A stretch of 64,000 nt of DNA. Origin: DATIRA01 sp963766505 (lineage in GTDB: Bacteria; Pseudomonadota; Gammaproteobacteria; Steroidobacterales; Steroidobacteraceae). The notes beneath the pieces were generated by a model. The model worked only from the letters and a program-made list of their open reading frames with translations. It made no database searches and was not told the origin of the DNA. The stretch is taken from contig CAVYAL010000005.1 in the NCBI GenBank assembly GCA_963766505.1, positions 1,534,945 to 1,598,944 of the forward strand. Direction: 5' to 3'. Below are positions 16,155 to 24,500 of this stretch, one piece after another (the stretch's first letter is position 1; each line of letters opens with the position of its first letter). A program made the translations under genes and the position numbers.

Positions 16155-17111
16155 CTAGACGACTCGCCCTCTGCGGCCGCCACGCAGGAAGTCGGCCACA
16201 TTCTCGGCCATCTCGTCGATACAGCGTTGCCGCGCCTCGCGTGCCGCCCAGGCGACGTGCGGCGTGACGATCAGATTCGGGATCGTCGGGTCGAGCAGGG
16301 GATCGCCATCCACCGGCGGCTCCTGCGGCAGCACGTCGATCGCGGCTCCACCGAGTCGCCCCTCCCTGAGTGCGGCCGCGAGGGCTGCGGAGTCCACCAG
16401 CGCCCCGCGGGCGGTATTGATCAGCACCGCGTCGCGCTTCATCAGCGAGAGTTCCTCGGCGCCGATCATCCGCTCGGTCGCCGCGCTCAGCGGGCAGTGC
16501 AGGCTCAGCACGTCGGCCCGTGGCAGCAGCTCCCGCAGGTCCATCCGGTCCGCACGACGAGGCCGGCCCGGCAGGTTCGCAACGAGCACCTGCATGCCGA
16601 ACGACCGCGCGGCGCTCGCGACGCCGCGCCCGAGCGTGCCGAACCCCGCGATGCAAATGCAGCGACCCGCCAGCTCGCGGATCGGGTAATCGAGCCGGCA
16701 GAACTGCTCGCCGCGCTGCCAGGCGCCCGATCGCACCAGCGCGTCGTATTCCCGCAGGCGCTGCGTGAGCAGCAGCAGCAGTCCCATCACGTGCTGCACG
16801 ACGGAACTGGTGCAGTAGTCGTGAAGATTGCAGACGGCGACGCCCCGTTCGCGCGCGGCCTCGAGATCCACGTTGTTCGTGCCGGTCGCGGCGAGCGCGA
16901 CCAGTTTCAGCCGGGGCGAGGCCGCGATGACCTCGCGATCGATCTGCAGCTTGTTCACCAGTACGACCTCGGCGTCGCCGACCAGTCCGGCGACCTGCTG
17001 CTGCCGGCTGTGCTCGCGCAGTTCGACCCCTGGCAGCACCCGGTGCAGCGGCGACGGATCGAGGTCGCCCCTGAAGGAGACGGTTGCGTAGTCGAGAAAG
17101 ATCGCGCGCAT
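16155..17111 (-). CDS. D-2-hydroxyacid dehydrogenase (glycerate dehydrogenase-like)
   Basis: NAD-dependent oxidoreductase of 318 residues that interconverts a 2-oxoacid and its D-2-hydroxyacid. The Rossmann fold motif is GFGTLGRGVA; the catalytic arginine lies in NTARGALVD, the glutamate in DVLPQEPP and the histidine in VTPHVAWA. Substrate-domain segment LVALAATGTNNVDLEAA is typical of the HprA/glycerate and 2-hydroxyacid group. The substrate cannot be fixed by reading. It converges with the Nudix gene (22 bases between stops) and has no obvious operon partner. A block of ACTAGGG-type repeats lies just upstream of its start. Confidence 0.85.
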   Translation of the reverse strand: MRAIFLDYATVSFRGDLDPSPLHRVLPGVELREHSRQQQVAGLVGDAEVVLVNKLQIDREVIAASPRLKLVALAATGTNNVDLEAARERGVAVCNLHDYCTSSVVQHVMGLLLLLTQRLREYDALVRSGAWQRGEQFCRLDYPIRELAGRCICIAGFGTLGRGVASAARSFGMQVLVANLPGRPRRADRMDLRELLPRADVLSLHCPLSAATERMIGAEELSLMKRDAVLINTARGALVDSAALAAALREGRLGGAAIDVLPQEPPVDGDPLLDPTIPNLIVTPHVAWAAREARQRCIDEMAENVADFLRGGRRGRVV

Positions 17112-17394
17112 GAGTGAGGAGAGAATAGGGGACTAGGGACTAGGGGATAGGGGATGGACGAAGTCTACGCGAGAGCGATTGTCGGCTCCGGGCCCGCTTC
17201 GGCAGATACGCACCTGTTGCGGCCTTGGCCGAGAGCCTCGCGCTGGGGCGCCGTCGATCCACGTTTCGAGCAGCGGGCCGACGCTCGGCGGCGCCTGCGT
17301 ATCCACGCGCTGCGCTGTCGGTTTTCCGCGATTGCCCGGGCGCAGGACGGGCCTCAGCCTGACAGCGCGTCCGGAGGTAGCGGCGCACAGGATC
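17112..17394. other. Intergenic region between the dehydrogenase and hox genes
   Basis: About 280 bases between divergent genes. It contains the short tandem repeat at 17124-17155 and must hold the hox promoter; a purine-rich CCGGAGG (17371-17377) lies 18 bases upstream of the hoxF ATG. I see no clear -10/-35 pair, no sigma-54 element I would defend and no convincing small gene. Confidence 0.5.
17124..17155. repeat. Short ACTAGGG/ATAGGGG tandem repeat
   Basis: Four near-identical purine-rich units (ATAGGGG, ACTAGGG, ACTAGGGG, ATAGGGG) in 32 bases, immediately upstream of the dehydrogenase start and in the hox leader region. Similar dispersed repeats occur near gene starts in other high-GC proteobacteria. 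Function unknown. Confidence 0.6.
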
Positions 17395-19275
17395 ATGGCC
17401 GAGGAACTCAAGACACCCACGGATCTCGAGGCGCGGGTTCGCGACATCGTCGCTAGGCGGGGGCGGGACCCGACGCGTCTCGTACAGGTCATGCGCGAGG
17501 TCCAGGAGTGTTACAACTGGATCCCGCCGCCCGCAGTCGGCACGATCGCAGAGCTGCTCGGCATTCCGATCTCGCGCGTGCGAGGGGTCGCGAGTTTCTA
17601 CTCGTTCCTCTCGCTGGAGCCTCTCGGGCAGTATCGGGTGCTGTTCGCGGACAACGTCACCGACCGGATGCAGGGCAGCGAGGGACTGCTCGATGAAATG
17701 TGCCGTCGGCTCTGGGTCGAGCCGGGAAAGTTGTCCGAGGACGGCCTGGTCAGCGTCGACCGGACCTCCTGCACCGGCCTGTGCGACCAGGGACCGGGCC
17801 TGCTGGTCAACGGGCGGGCGATACCTCGCATGACGCCCGCGCGGGTCGGGCAGCTCTGTGACCTGATACTTGCCAAGCTGCCGGTCGACGAGTGGCCCGA
17901 GGAACTGTTCCGGATAGAGGACAACGTCCGGCGGGCGGGTCCGTTGCTCGAGCATGGCCTGGAGCCTGGCGAGCCGCTGCGCGCCGCGCTGCAGCGCGGC
18001 GCGAGCGGACGGCTCGAGGTGGCGGCGAACGAGCGATCCTGGCGCGAGGCTTACGTGGGCGCGCCGCTCGGGCCGCTCGCGGTGCTCGACGAGATCAAGC
18101 GCTCGAACCTGCGCGGGCGCGGCGGGGCCGGATTCGCGACCGGTGCGAAATGGGAGGCATGCCGGCATGCGAGCAGCGATGTTCGCTACGTGGTCTGCAA
18201 TGCCGACGAGGGCGAGCCCGGTACTTTCAAGGACCGCGTGCTGCTCGCCAGCCACGCCGACCTCGTCTTCGACGGCATGAGTGTGGCCGCTTACGCCATC
18301 GGAGCCAGCCGCGGGCTTCTGTACCTGCGCGGCGAGTACCGGTACCTGCTCGATTCGCTGGAAGCGACGCTCGCGCGGCGTCGCGCGGAGCGGCTGCTCG
18401 GCAGTGCCATTCTCGGCGAGCCGGGCTTCGATTTCGACATCGAGGTGCACGTGGGCGCCGGCTCCTACGTCTGCGGCGAGGAGTCCGCGCTGATCGAATC
18501 GCTGGAGGGCAAGCGGGGGATACCGCGCAACCGGCCGCCCTACCCCGTGACCAGCGGTTACCTGCAGCAGCCGACGATCGTGAACAACGTCGAGACGCTC
18601 TGCGCCGCCGCGCTGATCGCGGTCCACGGGGGCGAGTGGTACCGCTCGACGGGCACGGCGAAGTCCGCCGGCACCAAGATCCTGTCGGTGTCAGGCGACT
18701 GCGCCCGGCCCGGTCTCTACGAGTATCCGTTCGGCGTGAGCGTCAGGCAGGTGCTGGAGGACTGTGGCGCCGAGGCGAGCCAGGCGGTGCAGGTGAGCGG
18801 CCCGTCCGGGACCTGCATCGATGCCGGCGAGTTCGACCGGCGGATTGCGTTCGAGGACCTGCCTACGGCGGGTGCATTCACCGTCTTCGGCGCGGAACGG
18901 GACCTGTTCGAAGTGGCGCGCAACTACGTGCAGTTCTTCGCGCACGAGAGCTGCGGCTTCTGTACGCCCTGCCGCGTCGGTACCTCGATGCTGCTCGCGG
19001 CGATGGACAAGATCGCCGCAGGCAACGGCACGCCGCACGAGATGCAGGAGATGGAGCGCCTGAACCGCGTTCTGCTGCAGTCCGCCCACTGCGGGCTCGG
19101 CCACACCGCCTGCAACCCGGTGCTAGACACGATGGCCAAGTTCAGGCCGGCGTACGTGCGGCGGCTGCGGTCGCTGGATTTCACGCCGGCGTTCGACCTC
19201 GACGGCGCACTGGCGCGGGCGCGACAGATGACCGGTCGCGACGACGCTGGCGCGCACCTGGAGCGGTCCCGGTGA
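17395..19275 (+). CDS. hoxF: NAD-reducing hydrogenase diaphorase subunit HoxF
   Basis: FMN- and NAD-binding subunit of a soluble group 3d [NiFe] hydrogenase, 626 residues. Residues 1-170 are NuoE-like, the rest NuoF-like. NAD site GRGGAGFATGAKWE near residue 239, FMN motif NADEGEPGTFKDR near 268, and [4Fe-4S] ligands ESCGFCTPCR near 518 with the fourth cysteine in HCGLGHTAC. The NuoE-like part has only SCTGLC; the first cysteine pair expected for a [2Fe-2S] cluster is replaced around FADNVTDRMQGS, as in Ralstonia-type HoxF. The ATG at 17395 gives the family N-terminus. First gene of hoxFUYHW; overlaps hoxU by four bases (GTGA). Confidence 0.92.
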   Translation: MAEELKTPTDLEARVRDIVARRGRDPTRLVQVMREVQECYNWIPPPAVGTIAELLGIPISRVRGVASFYSFLSLEPLGQYRVLFADNVTDRMQGSEGLLDEMCRRLWVEPGKLSEDGLVSVDRTSCTGLCDQGPGLLVNGRAIPRMTPARVGQLCDLILAKLPVDEWPEELFRIEDNVRRAGPLLEHGLEPGEPLRAALQRGASGRLEVAANERSWREAYVGAPLGPLAVLDEIKRSNLRGRGGAGFATGAKWEACRHASSDVRYVVCNADEGEPGTFKDRVLLASHADLVFDGMSVAAYAIGASRGLLYLRGEYRYLLDSLEATLARRRAERLLGSAILGEPGFDFDIEVHVGAGSYVCGEESALIESLEGKRGIPRNRPPYPVTSGYLQQPTIVNNVETLCAAALIAVHGGEWYRSTGTAKSAGTKILSVSGDCARPGLYEYPFGVSVRQVLEDCGAEASQAVQVSGPSGTCIDAGEFDRRIAFEDLPTAGAFTVFGAERDLFEVARNYVQFFAHESCGFCTPCRVGTSMLLAAMDKIAAGNGTPHEMQEMERLNRVLLQSAHCGLGHTACNPVLDTMAKFRPAYVRRLRSLDFTPAFDLDGALARARQMTGRDDAGAHLERSR

Positions 19276-20006
19276 GCGAGTCCGGCACCTTCGTGCTCGA
19301 CGGTCGCGAGGTCCCGTTCAGCCCGGGCCAGACGGTCCTGCAGGCCGCGTTGAGCGCCGGGCGCTACATCCCGCACCTGTGCTATCACCCGGAGTTCAAG
19401 CCGCACGGCAGCTGCAAGGTGTGCACCGCGCGCGTCAACGGGCGCACCGTCGCGGCCTGCACGACGCCCGCGGAAACGGGGCTGCGCGTCGAGAGCGACA
19501 CCGAGGAGCTGAACGCACTGCGTCGCACGCTGGTGCAGATGCTGTTCGCCGAGGGCAACCACTTCTGCCCGTCCTGCGAGAAGAGCGGCGACTGCGTGCT
19601 GCAGGCGCTCGGCTATGACCTCGGCGTGCTGACCGCCGGTTTCCGGCACCTGTTCCCGGACCGGCCGGTGGACGCATCGCACCCCGACCTGCTGCTCGAC
19701 TTCAACCGCTGCGTGCTCTGCGAGCTCTGTGTTCGCGCCTCGCGCGAGGTGGACGGCAAGAACGTCTTCTCGCTGGCAGGGCGGGGCATCGGCAAGCACC
19801 TGATCGTCAATTCCGAATCGGGCCGGCTCGCCGACAGCGCGATTTCGCCCGACGACAAGGCGGTCGAGGTCTGTCCGGTCGGCGTGATACTTCGCAAGCG
19901 CGTGGGCTTCGCCATCCCGATAGGCCAGCGCCGTTATGACCGGGCGCCGATCAGCGAGCAGGCCCTGCAGGATGCGCCGCGCCCGGCAGGCAGGGACGAT
20001 GACTGA
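19272..20006 (+). CDS. hoxU: NAD-reducing hydrogenase iron-sulfur subunit HoxU
   Basis: Electron-transfer subunit of 244 residues, related to the N-terminus of NuoG. It starts with GTG inside the hoxF stop. Cluster ligands are visible: the [2Fe-2S] ferredoxin set (HLCYHPEF, then GSCKVC and AAC), the His-Cys3 [4Fe-4S] set in NHFCPSCEKSGDC, and a further [4Fe-4S] set RCVLCELC with the distal cysteine in EVCPVG. It links HoxF to the hydrogenase module HoxYH. The C-terminal 30 residues are unconserved. The end overlaps hoxY by eight bases. Confidence 0.92.
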   Translation: MSESGTFVLDGREVPFSPGQTVLQAALSAGRYIPHLCYHPEFKPHGSCKVCTARVNGRTVAACTTPAETGLRVESDTEELNALRRTLVQMLFAEGNHFCPSCEKSGDCVLQALGYDLGVLTAGFRHLFPDRPVDASHPDLLLDFNRCVLCELCVRASREVDGKNVFSLAGRGIGKHLIVNSESGRLADSAISPDDKAVEVCPVGVILRKRVGFAIPIGQRRYDRAPISEQALQDAPRPAGRDDD

Positions 20007-20544
20007 AGTGCGCAAGCTCCGGGTAGCGACCACGTCGCTCGCAGGCTGCTTCGGCTGCCACATGTCGCTGCTCGACATCGACGAGCGCATCTTCGAGTTG
20101 CTCGAGCGCATCGAGCTCGACCGCTCGCCGCTCGACGACATCAAGCACTGTGGGCCGTGCGATCTCGGCATCATCGAGGGCGGTATCTGCAATGCGGAGA
20201 ACGTGCAGGTGCTGCGCGAGTTCCGCAGCAAGTGCAAGCGACTGCTGGCGATCGGCGCCTGTGCTGTCACCGGAGGGCTGCCCGCCCAGCGCAACCACCT
20301 GGACCTGGGACAGTGCCTGCAGGAGGTGTACGTGACCGATCCGAGCGTGACGCGCGGCCTGATACCGAACGACCCGGAGCTGCCGCTGCCGCTGGACATG
20401 GTCCACCCGCTGCACGAGGTCGTGAAGGTCGACTACTTCCTGCCGGGCTGTCCGCCCTCCGCCGACGCCATCTGGAAGTTCCTGAGCGACCTGATCGAGG
20501 GGCGTGAACCGTCGCTCGGACACGGCCTGATCAGCTACGACTGA
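19999..20544 (+). CDS. hoxY: NAD-reducing hydrogenase small subunit HoxY
   Basis: Small [NiFe] hydrogenase subunit, 181 residues, carrying the proximal [4Fe-4S] cluster next to the active site in HoxH. Ligands are in GCFGCHMS, IGACAVTGG and PGCPPSAD. It lacks the twin-arginine signal and the extra C-terminal clusters of membrane hydrogenases, which marks it as the soluble cytosolic type. The ATG at 19999 is inside the end of hoxU and preceded by CAGGGA. Confidence 0.92.
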   Translation: MTEVRKLRVATTSLAGCFGCHMSLLDIDERIFELLERIELDRSPLDDIKHCGPCDLGIIEGGICNAENVQVLREFRSKCKRLLAIGACAVTGGLPAQRNHLDLGQCLQEVYVTDPSVTRGLIPNDPELPLPLDMVHPLHEVVKVDYFLPGCPPSADAIWKFLSDLIEGREPSLGHGLISYD

Positions 20545-20564
20545 GCATCCGGAGAGAACGCAGC

Positions 20565-22028
20565 ATGACCGACGCACTTGAAACCGCCGACCGGACCGCA
20601 GGCCTCAGGCGGGTCGCGATCGAGCCGCTGTCACGCGTGGAGGGTCACGGCAAGGTCACGCTGCTGCTGGACGAAGACGACCACGTCCGCCAGGCGCGCC
20701 TGCACATCGTCGAGTTCCGCGGCTTCGAGAAGTTCATCCAGGGGCGGCCGTACTGGGAAGTCCCGGTCATGGTGCAGCGCCTGTGCGGCATCTGTCCGGT
20801 CAGCCACCACCTCGCTGCCAGCAAGGCGCTCGACCAGGTCGTCGGTGCGACAAGGCTCACGCCGACGGCCGAGAAGCTACGGCGGCTGATGCACTACGGG
20901 CAGATCCTGCAGTCGCACGCGCTGCATTTCTTCCACCTCGCCTCGCCCGACCTGCTGTTCGGCTTCGATGCGGAGGTTGCACGGCGCAACATCGTCGGCC
21001 TTGCCGCCGAGCACCCGGACATCGCGCGCCGCGGCGTGCTGCTGCGCAAGTACGGGCAGGAGGTGATCCGGCATACCGCCGGCAAGCGGATCCACGGCAC
21101 CAGCTCCGTGCCGGGCGGTGTCAACAAGAACCTCTCCGCTGCGGAGCGCGACGCGCTACTCGCGGACATCTACCAGGTCGTCGCCTGGAGCCGCGACGCG
21201 GTGCACCTGGTGCGCAGGCTCTTCGAGCAGGACCTCCCGCGGTACCGCGAGTTCGCCTCGTTCCCGTCGAAGTCGCTGAGCCTGGTCCGGGCGGATGGGG
21301 CGATGGACCTGTATCACGGTCGCCTGCGTGCCAGCGACGAGGACGGGCGGCGCATCTTCGACGGCGTGGACTACAACCACTACTGGGAGCGCATCTCGGA
21401 AGAGGTCAAGCCCTGGTCCTACATGAAGTTCCCCTACTTGAAGGAACTCGGGCCCGAGCAGGGGTGGTATCGCGTCGGCCCGCTGACGCGCGTGACGAAC
21501 TGCGACTTCATCCCGACGCCGCTCGCCGACCGCGAGCGGCGCGAACTGCTCGACTTCGACCAGGGCCGTGTCGCGGTGTCTACTCTCGGTTTCCACTGGG
21601 CGCGCATGATCGAGATGCTGCATGCCGCGGAGGCGATCAAGGACCTGCTGCACGACGAGGACCTGCTGGGCGATGACCTGCTCGCATCCGGCGAGCGCCA
21701 GGCGCGCGGAGTCGGCGTCATCGAGGCGCCACGCGGCACGCTGATCCACCACTATCGCGTGGACGAAAACGACCAGGTCGCGCGCGCGACGCTGATCGTC
21801 TCGACGACGCACAACAACGAGGCCATGAACCGGGCCATACGCGAGGTGGCGCGCCGCTACCTCGACGGCCGCCGGCTCACCGAGGGCCTGCTTAACCACA
21901 TCGAGGTCGCCGTGCGGGCCTTCGATCCCTGCCTGTCCTGCGCGACGCACGCGATCGGCAAGATGCCGCTCGCGGTGCAACTGGTGGATGCCGGGGGCGA
22001 CGTCGTCGACACGCTGCGACGCGGGTGA
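20565..22028 (+). CDS. hoxH: NAD-reducing hydrogenase large subunit HoxH
   Basis: Catalytic large subunit of 487 residues binding the NiFe(CN)2CO centre. Both cysteine pairs are intact: RLCGICPVSHH (L1) and DPCLSCATH (L2, near residue 461). After the L2 histidine a 24-residue tail (starting AIGKMPLAVQ) remains, the peptide normally removed by the maturation protease encoded next. Glu in EPLSRVEGHG at the N-terminus is the usual proton-path region. The gene follows hoxY after 20 bases with GGAGAG upstream, and its TGA overlaps the GTG of the protease gene. Maturation genes hypABCDEF are not in this window. Confidence 0.93.
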   Translation: MTDALETADRTAGLRRVAIEPLSRVEGHGKVTLLLDEDDHVRQARLHIVEFRGFEKFIQGRPYWEVPVMVQRLCGICPVSHHLAASKALDQVVGATRLTPTAEKLRRLMHYGQILQSHALHFFHLASPDLLFGFDAEVARRNIVGLAAEHPDIARRGVLLRKYGQEVIRHTAGKRIHGTSSVPGGVNKNLSAAERDALLADIYQVVAWSRDAVHLVRRLFEQDLPRYREFASFPSKSLSLVRADGAMDLYHGRLRASDEDGRRIFDGVDYNHYWERISEEVKPWSYMKFPYLKELGPEQGWYRVGPLTRVTNCDFIPTPLADRERRELLDFDQGRVAVSTLGFHWARMIEMLHAAEAIKDLLHDEDLLGDDLLASGERQARGVGVIEAPRGTLIHHYRVDENDQVARATLIVSTTHNNEAMNRAIREVARRYLDGRRLTEGLLNHIEVAVRAFDPCLSCATHAIGKMPLAVQLVDAGGDVVDTLRRG

Positions 22029-22501
22029 GCGAGGACCGGGCACCCGTGCTGGTGCTGGCCGCCGGCAATCCGAGCCGCGGCGACGATGCGATCGGCCCCC
22101 TGCTTGCAGAGCGACTCGAGGCCGCCGGACTGCCAGGCGTCGAGGTACTGACGGATTTCCAGTGGCAGGTGGAGCACGCGCTGGAACTCGAAGGCCGGAC
22201 GCTGACCATCTTCGTCGACGCTGGCATCGCTACGGCCGCGCCCTACGAGTTGCGGGCGGTCGCACGCTCATCGAGGTTGCTGCACACGACACACGCGCTC
22301 GAGCCGGGCGCGGTGCTCGAGACATACCACCGCGTCACGGGCAGCGCGCCGCCGCCGGCGCTGCTGCTCTGCGTGCGCGGCGAGTCCTTCGAGCTCGGCG
22401 ACGCGCTCACGTCCGCAGCGAACGCCCACCTCGAGGCGGCCTGGGCGCGGCTGCGTCGCTTGTGCGAGAGTGAGTGGGTTCGTTTCACTAGCAGCCGGTG
22501 A
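22025..22501 (+). CDS. hoxW: Hydrogenase maturation protease
   Basis: Nickel-dependent endopeptidase of the HyaD/HoxW family, 158 residues, which cuts the C-terminal peptide from HoxH after nickel insertion. The family motif GNPSRGDDAIGP is at residues 14-25; the acidic nickel ligands are probably Asp in this motif, in TDFQWQVEHALEL, and the histidine in LHTTHALEP. Start is GTG overlapping the hoxH stop, giving tight coupling of the protease to its substrate. Last gene of the hoxFUYHW order, as in Ralstonia. Confidence 0.88.
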   Translation: MSEDRAPVLVLAAGNPSRGDDAIGPLLAERLEAAGLPGVEVLTDFQWQVEHALELEGRTLTIFVDAGIATAAPYELRAVARSSRLLHTTHALEPGAVLETYHRVTGSAPPPALLLCVRGESFELGDALTSAANAHLEAAWARLRRLCESEWVRFTSSR

Positions 22502-22506
22502 GGCCG

Positions 22507-23179
22507 ATGAGCGAAGCCAGGATGCGGCCCCTCGAGGGTCATGCCGAACTGACAGAGGTTCAGATGCGTGAACGCGCCCGCGCGTTCCGCGAATTGATGG
22601 CGAGACGACGGACGGTGCGGACCTTCGATGCGCGTCCGGTGCCGCGTGCACTGGTCGAGGACTGCATCGCAGCGGCCGCGACCGCGCCGAGCGGTGCCAA
22701 CCAGCAGCCCTGGCACTTCGTCGCGGTGTCAGACCCGCAGGTCAAGCGCCGCATCCGGCTCGCTGCAGAGGAAGAGGAGCGGCTCTTCTACCAGCAGCGC
22801 GCGCCGGACGAATGGCTGGAGGCGCTCGCGCCGCTCGGCACCGACTGGCAGAAGCCGTTCCTCGAGACCGCGCCCTGGCTGATCGCGATCTTCGTGCAGA
22901 AATGGGGCCGGGACGCCTCTGGCCGCAAGGTCAAGCACTACTACCCCGCGGAGTCGGTCGGCATCGCGACCGGCATGCTGATCACGGCGCTGCACAACGC
23001 CGGGCTCGCCACGCTGACCCACACGCCCAGCCCGATGGGCTTCCTGAACGAGATTCTCGGCCGACCGCCCGACTCGGAGCGGCCGTTCCTGCTGCTGGTC
23101 GCCGGACATCCTGCGCCCGACACGCGCGTTCCGGACATTCGTCGCAAGGCGCCCGGAGGAGGTCGCGAGCTTCGTCTGA
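22507..23179 (+). CDS. Nitroreductase-family protein, frameshifted near the C-terminus
   Basis: FMN-dependent nitroreductase-like oxidoreductase. FMN-binding region RRRTVRTFDARPVP, then TAPSGANQQPWHFVAVSD; the C-terminal part has ESVGIATGMLITALHNAGLA. Relatives end in a sequence like RRKxxEEVASFV. Here the frame reads APGGG instead; skipping one base in 23152-23156 restores APEEVASFV and a TGA at 23177-23179. Without correction the frame runs on to 23682 through the promoter and first third of the desaturase gene, which is clearly non-native. ATG 22507 is preferred to a GTG at 22498 that overlaps hoxW. Distance to hoxW suggests the same transcript, with no known hydrogenase role. Confidence 0.8.
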
Positions 23180-23263
23180 GCAGCAATTATCACTTTCGGG
23201 TCAGGAGCTTACGCTTTCCGGGCGGCGTCGATCGGCAGCGCGTAGAATGGATAGACTGCCTAT

Positions 23264-24436
23264 ATGGAAAAGCCGCTGATGCAAAAGGACTCTTCCGCGC
23301 GTTTCGAAGACGCGCCGATCAACTGGGTGACGACGACCGTGTTCACCGCGACGCCGCTCGCGACGCTGGTGCTCGTGCCCTGGTACGCCATCGTGCACGG
23401 TTTCAGTCTCGCGGCCTGGCTCTCGTTCGCCGCGCTGATGATGGCGACCGGATTGTCCATCACCGCCGGCTACCACCGACTCTGGGCGCACCGGGCCTAC
23501 CAGGCGCACTGGAGCGTCCGGCTGTTCTTCATGATCTTCGGCGCGATGGCGCTGCAGAACAGCATCCTGATCTGGGCCTCGCAGCACCGTACGCATCATC
23601 GCTTCGTCGACGACGTCGACCGGGACCCCTACAGCGCGAAGCGCGGTTTCTGGTTCTCGCACATCGGCTGGATCCTGCGTAACTATCCGAGCGGCGAGAA
23701 CGACTTCACGAACGCCCGCGACCTGGAGCGCGACCCGCTGGTGATGTTCCAGCACCGCTACTACATGCCGCTCGCCGTGGGCCTGAATTTCGGCATCCCG
23801 CTGCTGCTCGGCTGGGCGCTGGGCGAGCTGTGGGGCGTGTTCCTGCTGGCCGGGCTGCTGCGCCTGGTGCTGAATCACCATTTCACGTTCTTCATCAACT
23901 CGCTCGCGCACGCCTGGGGCAGCCAGCCCTACACGGACGAGAACACGGCGCGCGACAACGGCGCGCTTGCGTTCCTGACCTACGGCGAGGGTTACCACAA
24001 CTTCCACCACATCTTCCAGAACGACTACCGCAATGGCGTGCGGTGGTGGCAATGGGATCCCACCAAGTGGCTGATCGCCTCGCTGTCCGGGCTCGGGCTC
24101 GCGAGCAACCTCAAGCGCGTCCCGGACCTCTGGATCCAGCGGGCGCAGCTCGCGATGCAGTTCAAGCGCATGGAACTCGCGCTCGAGCGCCGGCGCAGCA
24201 GCTCCGGCGACGAGCAGATCGAACGGCTGAAGCGCCGCATCGCGGAGGAATACGCAGCGTTCCGCAAGTCGCTCGAGGAGTGGAACAAGGTGCGCGAGGA
24301 ATGGGTCGCTGACGGCAAGCGACGCCTGCTGCAACGCTGGGAAGACGCGAGCTTCCGTTTGCGCCTGCGTGAAATCGAATACCGCCTGCGGATGCAGCGA
24401 CGGCGGCTGCGCCTGATGAGCAAGGCCTACGCCTGA
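23264..24436 (+). CDS. Acyl-CoA/acyl-lipid delta-9-type fatty-acid desaturase
   Basis: Integral membrane di-iron desaturase of 390 residues that introduces a double bond in fatty acyl chains. The three histidine boxes are present: HRLWAH, HRTHH and HNFHH (in GEGYHNFHHIF). Hydrophobic stretches near residues 28-75 and 190-215 fit the four-helix topology. Residues 285-390 form a long charged, probably coiled-coil tail (ALERRRSSSGDEQIERLKRR onward) that is longer than in standard enzymes. Start is ATG 23264, or ATG 23279, which has a better ribosome-binding site (GGAAAAG). Followed by a strong terminator. Confidence 0.88.
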   Translation: MEKPLMQKDSSARFEDAPINWVTTTVFTATPLATLVLVPWYAIVHGFSLAAWLSFAALMMATGLSITAGYHRLWAHRAYQAHWSVRLFFMIFGAMALQNSILIWASQHRTHHRFVDDVDRDPYSAKRGFWFSHIGWILRNYPSGENDFTNARDLERDPLVMFQHRYYMPLAVGLNFGIPLLLGWALGELWGVFLLAGLLRLVLNHHFTFFINSLAHAWGSQPYTDENTARDNGALAFLTYGEGYHNFHHIFQNDYRNGVRWWQWDPTKWLIASLSGLGLASNLKRVPDLWIQRAQLAMQFKRMELALERRRSSSGDEQIERLKRRIAEEYAAFRKSLEEWNKVREEWVADGKRRLLQRWEDASFRLRLREIEYRLRMQRRRLRLMSKAYA

Positions 24437-24450
24437 AGAACTGACGGCCA

Positions 24451-24487
24451 GGGCGCCGCCGGGCGATCGGCGGCGCCCTTTTTCTTT
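24451..24487 (+). terminator. Strong rho-independent terminator after the desaturase
   Basis: Perfect 10-bp stem GGGCGCCGCC/GGCGGCGCCC with loop GGGCGATC, followed by TTTTTCTTT. It ends the desaturase transcript and lies between two convergent genes. Confidence 0.85.
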
Positions 24488-24500
24488 GCTGCGCCTGCGA

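Noticed and set aside
23180..23682. C-terminal extension of the nitroreductase
   Set aside because: Results from the frameshift; it covers the desaturase promoter and coding region in the wrong frame.
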